Assembly (NCBI GenBank): GCA_964036045.1
Contig: OZ038401.1
Coordinates: 33,966,397-34,030,396 of the forward strand
Reading direction: 5' to 3'
Source of the DNA: Eutreptiella sp. 'Long Island Sound 2002'
Lineage: Eukaryota; Euglenozoa; Euglenophyceae; Eutreptiales; Eutreptiaceae
DNA: 64,000 nucleotides
This document shows, piece after piece, positions 33,916-46,106 of this stretch. The translations under genes were made by a program, and so were the position numbers. Under the pieces are notes generated by a model that was not told the DNA's origin, searched no databases, and saw nothing but the letters and a program-made list of their open reading frames with translations. Each line of letters begins with the position of its first letter. Positions within the stretch are counted from its first letter, which is position 1.

Positions 33916-34405
33916 TGTGGGACCAATGTTGTTTGTTAAGTACAATACAGATGACAGTTGGAGCTGCCGAATTCACAGATATTGCTTTATTATGCAACGT
34001 GCTTAGTAGGGAAGGTGTGCAGTGCAACGTGGTCTACTTGGGGGGCTTCTCCATGAGAGGGAAAATCTGGGGCTGAAGTCGGGATAGTTAATAGAAAAGT
34101 AGCGCGCCGGGCAAACATTCCCCCAAGGGGGGGGGGTACATGCACATTTCCGGGTGTGAGAGGGGGTGCTCTTTGGTGTGTACTGTGTGAACATTGGGTA
34201 CGTCGAGGGGGCCACTGCCTGCAGTGGCAGTCGGTCCAAGCACCAACGGTTGAAGCATGGCACAGCACTTGTTTTTGGGCCTGTTGGTGGGGAGCATGCC
34301 GCAGCATGCCGCAGCACACTGAAGATTTGGTTGGGGTTGTTTTTGGAAAACAAATATCGGACCAAAATATGAATCCCATCGCTGAGCAGGTATTCGTCAG
34401 AGATG
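33916..34405. other. no gene recognised
   Basis: Sequence after the transposase remnant. AGTAGCGCGCCGGGCAAA near 34,097 resembles AGTAGCACACCGGGCAAA near 29,723, so part of it is a dispersed repeat. A G run lies at about 34,129-34,137. Confidence 0.4.
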
Positions 34406-34410
34406 GCCAG

Positions 34411-34464
34411 TACTCCAATGGTCAAACATTGCATCTGTATTTGAGAGGTCATTGGTTCAATTCC
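34411..34464 (+). repeat. tRNA-derived repeat (B box GGTTCAATTCC)
   Basis: An A-box-like TACTCCAATGGTC at 34,411-34,423 and a perfect B box at 34,454-34,464 are 43 nt apart, which is tRNA-like spacing. The surrounding stems do not fold well, so it is a pseudogene or SINE head. Confidence 0.45.
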
Positions 34465-34779
34465 TGAGATTGGTGAAATTCAGCATCCCAGGCAGGGGCA
34501 GGACACACAACCCAATCTACATGCAACCCAATATATTGCTTTTGTTTTATTGGGTTGTATTGTGCTTTGACAGATCCACGTGGGGGGGTTCTCAGAATTC
34601 TGATAGCGTGGGCGGTTTTGGAACCCCCCCTTTAAAAAATTGTGCGTGGGGGGTTTTAAGGTTGTTCTTCTACGCAAGCACCCTATTCTTGCTAAAAATT
34701 TCTTGGTGATGTTCTTTTAGGCTGCACATCCAAAGTTTTGTCCTTGCCCCCAATGTAGCCATCTTTGATTTTGTCCCCT

Positions 34780-35207
34780 TTGTTGGGGACCCCCGAGAAT
34801 GTAGGGGTGGTGTAGCAATTCTGCCCACTTGCGGGCCCCCGAGAAGGCACGGGTGAGGTAGCCACTTTTGATCTGATCCCCATTTCTGGGCACCCCCGAG
34901 AATGTAGGGGCGACGTAACAGTTCCGCCCACTTGTGGGCCCCCGAGAAGGTAGGGGTGAGGCAGCCACTTCTCATTTTGTTCCCTTTGTTGGGGACCCCT
35001 GAGAATGTAGGGGTACCAATTCTGCCCACTTTTGGGCCCCCGAGAAGGCAGGGGTGTGGTGGCCACTTTTGATTTTGTCTCCTTTGTTGGGGACTCCCGA
35101 GAATGCAGGGGTGAGGTAGCAATTCCGCCCAATTGTGGGCCCCCGAGAAGATAAGGGTGAGGCAGCCGCTTCGGACTTTGTCCCCTTTATTGGGGATCCC
35201 CGAGATG
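34780..35207. repeat. 102-bp satellite, about four copies, directly outside the inverted repeat
   Basis: CCCCGAGAATGTAGGGGTG recurs at about 34,791, 34,893, 34,994 and 35,094. Each unit has a half-unit relative, GGGCCCCCGAGAAGGTAGGG, about 50 bp later. The array stops about ten bases before the left end of the giant inverted repeat. Confidence 0.85.
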
Positions 35208-35217
35208 CTGCATTGAA

Positions 35218-38200
35218 GCATTGAAGCACACAGAAAACTATCCCGAAGCATGTACTTGTATTTCCTATTTTAACCAACCTGGCCGAAATTCTTCGAAAAA
35301 TGTCCAAATACATGGTCCTATTTGGCAGACAGGCCTAAGCTGGCCGAAAATTCGGCCAGGTCCATCGAAACTCCGAATATGATAACTGAAATGGGTACCT
35401 ATGACAGTAGACACGAGCAAGGAACACAGGAGCAGTGACATTTGAACAGGGTGTGCAACATAATATACTCAATTACAAGCAAATACTTGCCACCTGACGA
35501 ATCAAATCAGACTTTTGCAGTGCCTATGGGGAAACACAATAACAAGAGGCGGAAGAGGCTGAGCACTGCATGCCGGCCGAAATTTCGGCCAGACTTCATA
35601 TTGATACGCAATATAAGCAGCAGGACTGGCATTAGCGCTTGCGCAGACCAGATGCACGGGGCTTCTTAGCACCTGTGTTAGCAGGAGGCTTGGCAGGGGC
35701 TTCAGCACCAGGCTTGGCAGTGGCAGAGTTCTGTGACTGTGTGTTTCCACCCTGGGATGGTGAAAAATGATTCACAAAAGCAGTCATACCTCTGCCAGTA
35801 GGGGCCACAGTGCCTGAGGAGGAAGCTGCGGTGGCCTGAGCGCACTGCGTGCCACTAGGTGAGGGGGCAGGGGCAGTTTTGGGTTTCTTCTTTGTAGTGT
35901 GTGTCTCTGGTTGCGACTCTGCCTCCCCATCTTGCTCCTGAGGATCCTCATCTACATACCTAACCCCAGAACAATCCACAAGAAAAGCTGCCCCCAAGTC
36001 GTGGTACACATCCTCCCATGACTTGGGGGGGCACGTGTCGGCGTTGGTGATAGCTGCTCTGATGGACTGAACAAACTCATCAGGCACAACAGTCTCCTCA
36101 GCCAAAAGGGCACACACAACATTACAGTCCTTGGAAAACCTGGTAGACATCAGTCCCCAGCAAAAACCAGTTGCCTGCCCATTCTGGGACCGGAACCAGG
36201 CTCCAATGAAATGAGAATATCTCAACAGGCATCACAGACGACATGGGTCCTTCAGTAAAAGCCACGTAACGGGGGTGGCAGAACAAATGGAAACCAGATG
36301 GGAAGTGGAAGTGTACAACGGGGTATTGCTTGACAAATTGTAAATTGCAAAATCACACTCATACATATCCTCGGCCACAGTGGCCTTCAAAGCAGCAACA
36401 GTGGCTTTCACATCAGCAGACTCACCCGCAATGAACACAGGCATACCGGAAAAAAGCAGCTGCGCAATCAGGTTATGCAAACCAGCTGTATAGAGGCGGG
36501 GCACCTCAATGACACAAGCAGCAAAGGGCAATGAACTAATGATACTGGGAACAGGGACTCCACAACGCATTGCCATCAGTTCCACACGGCCTGACTCTGC
36601 AATGAGTTTGCCGGTGCTTGTCTCAACGAGGGACTCCCTAGCACACTGGATACTAACCAGACCAATATCCGATTTTTCACAAACAGGCTTAGCAACAGGC
36701 TTCGGCAACAATCCCCGCAACCCCTCATATTTAGGTTCCTTCCAAAGAGGGGCCTTAATTACTGATGACCACGGTGGCCAGGGGTTTTCTTCAGTCCAGG
36801 TCCAGCTGCCATAGGCTAACTTCAGGTGTGATGCAATAGCGCACTGCCTTTTGGCCGTCTCGATAGTACCAAGTGTAGCTGCAGACAGGTGGTGTCACAG
36901 GGTGGGCTACTATTGTGCATTAATTGAACGACACACTGGCCGAAATTTCGGCCAGGTCGGTCGAGTTTATTCGAATACAAACCCCTGTTTGACCAAAACA
37001 TACCTCTGGTGTTGTTCACAAGCCCATTGGTAACCGCCTCGGGATGAAGAATATGCCAAGACCACATCTGGGCCTTTTTAACATCTTTTATAATTTTTTG
37101 AGACGCAGGGTATTTTTTGTCCCATCCATGTAACCTATGATGTCGCGAAGTCGGTCAGGCGTGATGCCTTCCACTTCCTTGAACGTACCCAGTGCGGGAT
37201 GTAATCCACGCTTCTCCATGGCTGCCATGGCGTCTACTGCAGCAAGACCCACAAATTTCACCAAACGCCCAACGCCACCCCACCGTTTGGCAACAGCAGT
37301 CTGCACAGGAGAACATGTGGAACACAGAAGCTGGCCGAAATTTCGGCCAGGTCGATCGACAAAACCGAATTAATAAACGAAACACACCACAGTGCCTTCC
37401 TCGGCAGCAACACCACACTCTTCAAGCATAACAGTAATGTGATGGTAAAGGGTGTACTCATTGGCATCCTCATCCTCAAGCCTATCCAGGAGCAGGGACA
37501 TTCGCTCCGATGTGGTGGATGCTGAGCCAGCAGTGGTCTGGATTTGATGTAGGCCTGCAAGCCGGCGCCTAGTCCGCAGGGGGCAGTCCTGTTTGACTTC
37601 ATGACCACCAAATACCAGGGTCCAATCCGGAGTCTCCATATTTTTCATCTCAAATTCCGTCTTGTGTTTTTGGGCAGCATTGTAAATATGCTGACCGCCC
37701 AACAGAACCCAGCAAGTGGCTGTGCAACAGGAATATTCGAAACAGCAGGGTCGAAAATTCAGACACGAAAACGGTACTATCGAGAAGAATACCACAACAC
37801 ACATACGAGTGACTTTATAGAAAAGGAGATCCTGGATGTAATCCACAGGCGGGCCTGCCTTCAGATCGTCGTAGCGGCGTTGCACGCGATCATCCGATAT
37901 CCTACGGACCTGCCCAAATTTTTGGTCGTGGTCAATAATAATCTGATCCCAGCGAACCTTTATTTTCGTCGTTGACGTAACCCAGTAAGATAACTTGATG
38001 GAGGATGTTGAATTTTTCTTTGGTGCGGCCTTAGGCTTCTTTTGAAGTCCCTCTGTGCTCGCCTGGTCCTCTTGAGACTGCGATTGCACTTGAGATTGCC
38101 CATTGTCTGCTGCAGGCTCACCATCTGGCGAAACAGCCACGTCCTGTGATACCTCTCCAGGCTCAGTCATAAAATAAAATGCTACACGGCAACATTTCAT

Positions 38201-41200
38201 GAAGGAGAGAGTTCCCAAATAGCAAATAACAAGCACAGATAAACCAAAAAAGGACCAAAACGGACTGCCTGACAGGAAAATCGGATAACCTGGCCGAAAT
38301 TTCGGCCAGCACTGCTCTGCATGTTAAACCACTGTGCAGAAATACCATTCTGAAAGGCTGGCCGAAATTTCGGCCAGAACCTTATGTCATTTGTGTTCCG
38401 GGGGTAGCCATATGACCAAACAACAAGTCTGGGCGAAATTTCGTCCAGAAAAACATGAAACAGCAAATAGACACACCAAAATCACTGGCAATGCGTGGCA
38501 GAACCCATACCACAGTGACAAACACAGCTGCAAACAGAAATCAGTCCCACTCCTGGGTATCCACACCGATGTGTTCTGCCTCATCTAGGGCTTCAAAGGA
38601 GGCAACGCTGTCTGCATCACAATCAATATCCCGGTCACTATCACAAGAGTCGATGGCAATGGAATCATCAGGGGCTAGGGGGGGTACTGGGCGGGGGGGG
38701 GGGGGGGGGGGGGCTAGGGGGGGTACGGGGGGGGCTCTGGCTCGGGGCTTCGGGGGTGGCTTTGGGGGCAAGGCAATTCCACCAGGAGCAGCAGCAGGAG
38801 CAGCAGGCGGTGCACGGCTGGCAGCGCGGATAGAAGCATGTGCAGTACGCAACAGCCCTTGCTGGGCAGCAGTGCGAGCGGGTGCATTTGGCTAATAGGG
38901 GCTAATACAGGGCTAATAACATACGCAAACCCTTGCGCTGAATGGGTGTCAAGTCCCGCTGGCTATTGAGCAGGGTAGTTACGCGCTCATCTAGTCTACC
39001 TCTATTGGACGATGTGGCTAGCATGAGTCCAAGCAACGTCTTCTCCATATGGATGACCTTGACCTTGCGAGGGAGGATAGACCCAACCTGAAGGCTATTC
39101 GCCTGCTCCAAAAACTTAATGAACGGCAGGAACGCCCCGTAGATCAATTCAACGCAGTACTTATAGCTATGCCATACTCCGTACACCAAAGGACAACCCA
39201 ACAGTAATTGTGGTACATTCCACGGAACATAAGCAGCACCATAACACAGCTTAAGTAGGGCAAAGTGTATTTTCATGTCCACAAGCAGCGGAACACAGTG
39301 TCTGGTGCGGTGTTCCACACATGACAAATCAACCACGAGTTGCAAAAGCTCTTTGTGTGTGCCGGAGCGGAGCTCAGACAGGAAAAAGGGTCTCCAGTTG
39401 AGGGAACGAACATTTTTTCTGGCAATATCTAAAGGAGCACGAACCCAAACTCTGTGAATACCTTGGTTGGCAACATCAATACGATCAAACAATGCTCTAT
39501 GTGAGCGAAAGATGTCATCTGCAACCTTTGGTATCCTGGCCTCAATTTCGGCCAGCTCCGGCACACCCCGGTATGCAGGTAGGGCAGTAGTGTGCAAAAC
39601 AGCAACAGCTGTACAGTTTAGGGTTAAGTCGGGTGAATGGGGATCAACTCCCTACCTGTAACGCCTCAGGCTATCAAACCATATACAAACTTGCCTACGG
39701 TGCATGGTGTTCCACAAGTTGTGTGCTGCTAGTCCAGCACGATGGTGAATGGACTCCTGCTTAGTGTTACACTGACCAAGGACTCCTACCTTACGGCGTT
39801 GGCGGCAGGACATAATACCCCAGTTGTAACCACACCCACAGTTAGAGTATGGGAGGGCCATACGACGCAGCAGGCAGTATAGGGCATGGAACCGTGACAA
39901 AAATGTCATGTAGGTCATGTAGGCCATCGTGGGGGCTTCTTCTCAGTGGCGGCAGCCTTCAACTGTGTCAGGGAGTGCCGGCTCCTACGATTCTTCCGCA
40001 ACATGAGGCAAAATTGCAAAAGCTTTTGCAGAGTCCCACCACGTAATGCATTTCGCAACAGCCCTTTGGCTGTAGTAGCAAAAGCACCAGTAACTGCAGC
40101 ATGTACAACATTGACATTAATAGCAGAAGACAATAATGCTGAGACAAGAAAACAGTTATGTAGGAGTGTAAGGTGTAATACTCATGAACAACGACAATTG
40201 CAAACTGGCCGAAATTTCGGCCAGGTGTGTTCGAAGGGGAAATAATTGCTTAAATAATTAAAAATAGGAAAAGCTGGCCGAAATTTCGGCTAGACCGGCC
40301 AAAAACCGGAATATAAGTGCTTGAATAGTGAACAGACCAAAAAGCTGGCCGAAATTTCGGCCAGCCCGAAGAAAAATGAAAATAACTATGCCTATTCACT
40401 AGGAAACCAAAAAGCTGGCCGAAATTTCGGCCAGAAGGGTCAAAAACTGCATATACACATAGTTGTTTGGAATGTTACCCAAAAGCTGGCCTCATTTTCT
40501 GCCACCTTCAGAAAAACGTCAAATACAACACACTAGAAGAAGGGGATACACAAGGCTAACACATCAACACGTATTTCAATGGGTGTCACACAGCTCTGCC
40601 AACAACTTTGGTCACATATGTCAAACAGCATACTCAAATTAGAAATGTAGAATATTGTCACATCGCGCGTATACGGGGTCCTAGAGGGTGGGCAACTTGT
40701 GACGCCTAAGTAATGCGCGAAGTCGAAGAGGTCCCTGGCCTCATTTTCTATCTCCTGCCGTGTTCTGAGTGCCTGTACCTTAAGGCGTTGGCGTGCTTCC
40801 TGAGGGGTGGGCGGTCTCAGCCATCCGGGCTGCCGCCCGCCCACTCTTTTTGAGTGGCGTCCTCCCCGCGTCACGACGCTGGGGAATTCTCCCGCGTGAG
40901 GACACGGGTCAAAAAACAAGATACTGCATGCAACGAGAGGGGAGTGTGTTGTATGGGCAATGCTGGGGGAGGGGATCTCCAAGCATCACTGGGGGGGGTC
41001 GGCCCCTCAGCTTCGCCCTCTTTTTCCTAGCTTTGCATGTTTCACTGGCATCGGTGCTGCACTCGTCCGAGTCTGCGAAGAGACACCGTTCAACTGGGTC
41101 CAGGGGCTCTGGATCCGGCGGGGCCAATGCCCTCAAGTACATTGGCTGTGACTTTGGTGACAGCGGTTCTTTTTCCCCAGAGGGAAGCCGTGTATCCGAC

Positions 41201-42940
41201 ATTGGTTCAAGCCCTAGCGCTCTCCACACTGCCAGTGGGGAGGGAGTCATAAGTGAGGGGGGTGTACCCATGATCGATCCCACCACAGAGTGTGGTGTTA
41301 GGAAGTCTTCCGTTTCTTGACCGTCAGAGCTGGCCTAGGATGGCGTGTTGAAGAGTGTCATGGCAATTGCAGTCTCCAGTTCGGAGTCACAAGTGGCTGT
41401 TGCAGACGCCTTTTGACTGGGGCTACCGGACTGGGTGTGTGTGATACATCCTGTTGGTTAGGGGAGGGATACCTGAGTAGTGGATGGTCTTGTGAGCCTC
41501 TCTCAGCCAGTGCATCCGCCCTTTCGGTGCCTGGTATACCTTGGTGCGACGGGGACCATGCCCACCGGATTACATGACGTGTGCTATCAATCGCAAGAAG
41601 CAGTGCCTCCCAGAGGTCACAATTGGGGACTGGGCCCGTGGTCAGGCACCACTGCATTCTTCGCCACGAGTAGGCCTTGCCGGCCACCCCATCAAGTACA
41701 TAGGTAGAGTCCCCAAAAATGACAGTCTTTTGCGTGGTTTCACGACAGCAGGAATGGCTGCCTTTAACTCTGCTCGGTTGTTTGTTTGCTTTTCAAGTGT
41801 GTCCAGGGCGGATGAGAACTCCCAATGCCCCTGCTGGCAACTGCCAAATCCCCCCACCCATCCGGCTTAGGGGTAATGTTTGGCCGACCCATCAAAATCA
41901 AAAATGTGCCACCCTTCAGTGAGGCAGACTTGTTGTATGGCCATGACTTGCTGCGCCATGGTCGCTTTGCGTTCATTGCGTTTTTGCTGCTTGGGTTTAT
42001 CATGCAACGGCGGTTGCCCATCGTGCACCCTTCGGGTGCGCCAATTGATGTGCACCGTCTTGAATGTACCCTCTTGAATATAATGCATGAGTGAACCAAA
42101 GAACTTTTGTATGCCTGCGTGGTGGGCTTTCAGTGGCTGCCACACGAGGAGATTTTTCAACTCTTGGAGCCACCTTTGGACATACTGTTCAAATGTGGGC
42201 TCATTGCTCGGTGCGGCTGAGCACCGGGTTGTCCAATGTGCCTTGCGGGCTGCCCAGAGGACAAGCCCCGGCGTAGTACTGAACGTGTGCTCCAACAGAA
42301 AATGCATCCAGCGTCCCGTTTTACCGTTCACCCTCCATTCCCCAAAGCACTCCACCATAAATTTGTGTGCGCGCGCGTAAAATGCACAGTTGTGCAAGGC
42401 GTGGAACACCTTTTCCCTTGCCCCACACAAAGGGCAGGCGGAAGTATGGAGCCAAGGTTCCAAGCGGTGCCGCACTTTGAGCTTGTGCCACATGCACTGA
42501 TACGCAAAGTCTTTTAGGCCAGGGGGTAGGCGTGCAGGTCAATAGGCCTTCCAGTCATCAGGCGTCGCACGGTGCTGTATCTTTCTGGACACTGCTACTG
42601 TGCTATGTGGGCCAGGCATGCAGACTTCGCCCAACAGCCTGCCCACACTGCTGGTGGGGACCAGTCACTTATAGGTAGTGTTTGATAATGTTGTAACGCT
42701 TGCTGATAAACAGGTAGCCATGTACGTGAGATAAACTAGTGCATGTGTGGGTGCATGACTAAGTCGTTATCAAACATTTGTCCTACAGTTAGGACTCCCT
42801 GTTTGATGAGGTGCAACGTATGTATTGTGGTGCTTGTTACAGAAGAGTGTGGAGTGCCATAGTGGCAATTCCCTTAATGGGAGGGAGAGCTTAATCTGGA
42901 CGCCCTTGCGTGCAAGGGAGTACGCCTTGTAGCTGCGTGC
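35218..42940 (-). repeat. left arm of the giant inverted repeat (7,723 bp)
   Basis: Every base pairs with 43,300-51,022 at mirrored coordinates that sum to 86,240, or to 86,239 between two single-base length differences. The differences are a homopolymer near 37,095 (six T on the left, seven A on the right) and the G run at 38,693-38,713 (21 G on the left, 20 C on the right). I noted roughly a dozen or more substitutions, mostly from changed codons; no full alignment was made. The left arm is the reverse copy of all features described for the right arm. Outside 35,218 the sequences on the two sides are unrelated. Confidence 0.97.
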
Positions 42941-43299
42941 ATCACATTTGGGGAGTCAGAGGGGAATGGGACACAGCGGAGTCCATGATGCTCCACACCG
43001 TCAACTACCGCAACGCGTTCCCAACGCTCTCGTTCTTTTGACAGTTGGGGTATCACAACACACCAGGTCTCGCAACACCAAGACCGGGGGGGGGGTACTC
43101 AGTACCCATGCCACAAACATGGCTTGCAGCCCAAGGAGAAACAGCGGCAATGGCAGCGCTGACCTCACCAACAATCATGCCCACATACGTAATGCAAGAA
43201 TTCATCAAATTTTGCCTCAAGTACGGAATTCCCACCACACACAAAGTACTTGCAGTGACGCAGTTGGGGCTAGTCCCCACGAAAGGGGCAGTATACCTG
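42941..43299 (+). pseudogene. unique spacer of the inverted repeat: LINE RT C-terminal fragment
   Basis: With one or two frame changes the 359-bp spacer reads LHTVNYRNAFPTLSF, FDSWGITTHQVSQHQDR, GGGYSVPMPQTWLAAQGE and MAALTSPT. This is homologous to the RT fragment at 53,700-53,870 (LNTVYNILFCC, CDSWGIKTHKLSQRRD, GGYSVPIPQTWLAAKGG). The open frame starting near 43,045 crosses the spacer/right-arm junction at 43,300 without a break and continues to 43,470, so the spacer and right arm are colinear parts of one LINE. Confidence 0.7.
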
Positions 43300-43746
43300 G
43301 CACGCAGCTACAAGGCGTACTCCCTTGCACGCAAGGGCGTCCAGATTAAGCTCTCCCTCCCATTAAGGGAATTGCCACTATGGCACTCCACACTCTTCTG
43401 TAACAAGCACCACAATACATACGTTGCACCTCATCAAACAGGGAGTCCTAACTGTAGGACAAATGTTTGATAACGACTTAGTCATGCACCCACACATGCA
43501 CTAGTTTATCTCACGTACATGGCTACCTGTTTATCAGCAAGCGTTACAACATTATCAAACACTACCTATAAGTGACTGGTCCCCACCAGCAGTGTGGGCA
43601 GGCTGTTGGGCGAAGTCTGCATGCCTGGCCCACATAGCACAGTAGCAGTGTCCAGAAAGATACAGCACCGTGCGACGCCTGATGACTGGAAGGCCTATTG
43701 ACCTGCACGCCTACCCCCTGGCCTAAAAGATTTTGCGTATCAGTGC

Positions 43747-44882
43747 ATGTGGCACAAGCTCAAAGTGCGGCACCGCTTGGAACCTTGGCTCCATACTTCC
43801 GCCTGCCCTTTGTGTGGGGCAAGGGAAAAGGTGTTCCACGCCTTGCACAACTGTGCATTTTACGCGCGCGCACACAAATTTATGGTGGAGTGCTTTGGGG
43901 AATGGAGGGTGAACGGTAAAACGGGACGCTGGATGCATTTTCTGTTGGAGCACACGTTCAGTACTACGCCGGGGCTTGTCCTCTGGGCAGCCCGCAAGGC
44001 ACATTGGACAACCCGGTGCTCAGCCGCACCGAGCAATGAGCCCACATTTGAACAGTATGTCCAAAGGTGGCTCCAAGAGTTGAAAAATCTCCTCGTGTGG
44101 CAGCCACTGAAAGCCCACCACGCAGGCATACAAAAGTTCTTTGGTTCACTCATGCATTATATTCAAGAGGGTACATTCAAGACGGTGCACATCAATTGGC
44201 GCACCCGAAGGGTGCACGATGGGCAACCGCCGTTGCATGATAAACCCAAGCAGCAAAAACGCAATGAACGCAAAGCGACCATGGCGCAGCAAGTCATGGC
44301 CATACAACAAGTCTGCCTCACTGAAGGGTGGCACATTTTTGATTTTGATGGGTCGGCCAAACATTACCCCTAAGCCGGATGGGTGGGCGGATTTGGCAGT
44401 TGCCAGCAGGGGCATTGGGAGTTCTCATCCGCCCTGGACACACTTGAAAAGCAAACAAACAACCGAGCAGAGTTAAAGGCAGCCATTCCTGCTGTCGTGA
44501 AACCACGCAAAAGACTGTCATTTTTGGGGACTCTACCTATGTACTTGATGGGGTGGCCGGCAAGGCCTACTCGTGGCGAAGAATGCAGTGGTGCCTGACC
44601 ACGGGCCCAGTCCCCAATTGTGACCTCTGGGAGGCACTGCTTCTTGCGATTGATAGCACACGTCATGTAATCCGGTGGGCATGGTCCCCGTCGCACCAAG
44701 GTATACCAGGCACCGAAAGGGCGGATGCACTGGCTGAGAGAGGCTCACAAGACCATCCACTACTCAGGTATCCCTCCCCTAACCAACAGGATGTATCACA
44801 CACACCCAGTCCGGTAGCCCCAGTCAAAAGGCGTCTGCAACAGCCACTTGTGACTCCGAACTGGAGACTGCAATTGCCATGA
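43747..44882 (+). pseudogene. LINE C-terminus: zf-RVT finger and RNase H domain (right arm; left copy 41,358-42,493)
   Basis: The first frame (43,747-44,373) has CPLCGAREKVFHALHNC, a zf-RVT finger, and a tryptophan-rich linker, then FDFDGSAKHYP followed by TAA. The same frame resumes with GGFGSCQQGHWEFSSA and NNRAELKAAIPAV. Near 44,510 it shifts to FGDSTYVLDGVAGKAYSWRR, then WSPSHQGIPGTERADALAER. These are the landmarks of a type I RNase H: Asp in DGSAK, Glu in NNRAELKA, Asp in FGDSTYV, His in SPSHQG and Asp in RADALAE. The finger-then-RNase H order is that of plant-type L1 LINEs. The stop and frame change make it inactive. The left arm carries the same lesions. Confidence 0.75.
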
Positions 44883-44953
44883 CACTCTTCAACACGCCAT
44901 CCTAGGCCAGCTCTGACGGTCAAGAAACGGAAGACTTCCTAACACCACACTCT

Positions 44954-45707
44954 GTGGTGGGATCGATCATGGGTACACCCCCCTCACTTATGACTCCCTC
45001 CCCACTGGCAGTGTGGAGAGCGCTAGGGCTTGAACCAATGTCGGATACACGGCTTCCCTCTGGGGACAAAGAACCGCTGTCACCAAAGTCACAGCCAATG
45101 TACTTGAGGGCATTGGCCCCGCCGGATCCAGAGCCCCTGGACCCAGTTGAACGGTGTCTCTTCGCAGACTCGGACGAGTGCAGCACCGATGCCGGTGAAA
45201 CATGCAAAGCTAGGAAAAAGAGGGCGAAGCTGAGGGGCCGACCCCCCCCAGTGATGCTTGGAGATCCCCTCCCCCAGCATTGCCCATACAACACACTCCC
45301 CTCTCGTTGCATGCAGTATCTTGTTTTTTGACCCGTGTCCTCACGCGGGAGAATTCCCCAGCGTCGTGACGCGGGGAGGACGCCACTCAAAAAGAGTGGG
45401 CGGGCGGCAGCCCGGATGGCTGAGACCGCCCACCCCTCAGGAAGCACGCCAACGCCTTAAGGTACAGGCACTCAGAACACGGCAGGAGATAGAAAATGAG
45501 GCCAGGGACCTCTTCGACTTCGCGCATTACTTAGGCGTCACAAGTTGCCCACCCTCTAGGACCCCGTATACGCGCGATGTGACAATATTCTACATTTCTA
45601 ATTTGAGTATGCTATTTGACATATGTGACCAAAGTTGTTGGCAGAGCTGTGTGACACCCATTGAAATACGTGTTGATATGTTAGCCTTGTGTATCCCCTT
45701 CTTCTAG
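44954..45707 (+). CDS. two overlapping hypothetical ORFs (right arm; left copy 40,533-41,286)
   Basis: Frame 1 (44,954-45,331, 125 aa) is Pro-rich with a C-terminal basic patch (CKARKKRAKLRGRPPP). Frame 2 (45,258-45,707, 149 aa) contains TPQEARQRLKVQALRTRQEI and ENEARDLFDFAHYLGV. No domain is recognised. They follow the LINE RNase H and may be its 3' tail and untranslated region. Frame 2 includes a 25-bp stretch (45,527-45,551; left 40,689-40,713) that also occurs in the right flank near 51,355-51,380. Confidence 0.3.
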
Positions 45708-45805
45708 TGTGTTGTATTTGACGTTTTTCTGAAGGTGGCAGAAAATGAGGCCAGCTTTTGGGTAACATTCCAAACAACTATGTGTATATGCAGTTTTTGA
45801 CCCTT

Positions 45806-46035
45806 CTGGCCGAAATTTCGGCCAGCTTTTTGGTTTCCTAGTGAATAGGCATAGTTATTTTCATTTTTCTTCGGGCTGGCCGAAATTTCGGCCAGCTTTT
45901 TGGTCTGTTCACTATTCAAGCACTTATATTCCGGTTTTTGGCCGGTCTAGCCGAAATTTCGGCCAGCTTTTCCTATTTTTAATTATTTAAGCAATTATTT
46001 CCCCTTCGAACACACCTGGCCGAAATTTCGGCCAG
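45806..46035. repeat. cluster of four 20-bp palindromes upstream of gene A (left copy 40,205-40,434)
   Basis: CTGGCCGAAATTTCGGCCAG occurs perfectly at 45,806, 45,876 and 46,016, and with one change at 45,947. Spacing is about 70 bp. Each copy is its own reverse complement and can form a 10-bp stem or a symmetric protein-binding site. The cluster ends 70 bp before the gene A start codon, so a promoter or operator-like role is possible. Confidence 0.8.
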
Positions 46036-46106
46036 TTTGCAATTGTCGTTGTTCATGAGTATTACACCTTACACTCCTACATAACTGTTTTCTTGTCTCA
46101 GCATTA

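Noticed and set aside
42948-43349. Separate 133-aa gene in the inverted-repeat centre
   Set aside because: The alternative frame over the same bases encodes recognisable LINE RT sequence (GGYSVPMPQTW), which explains the region better.
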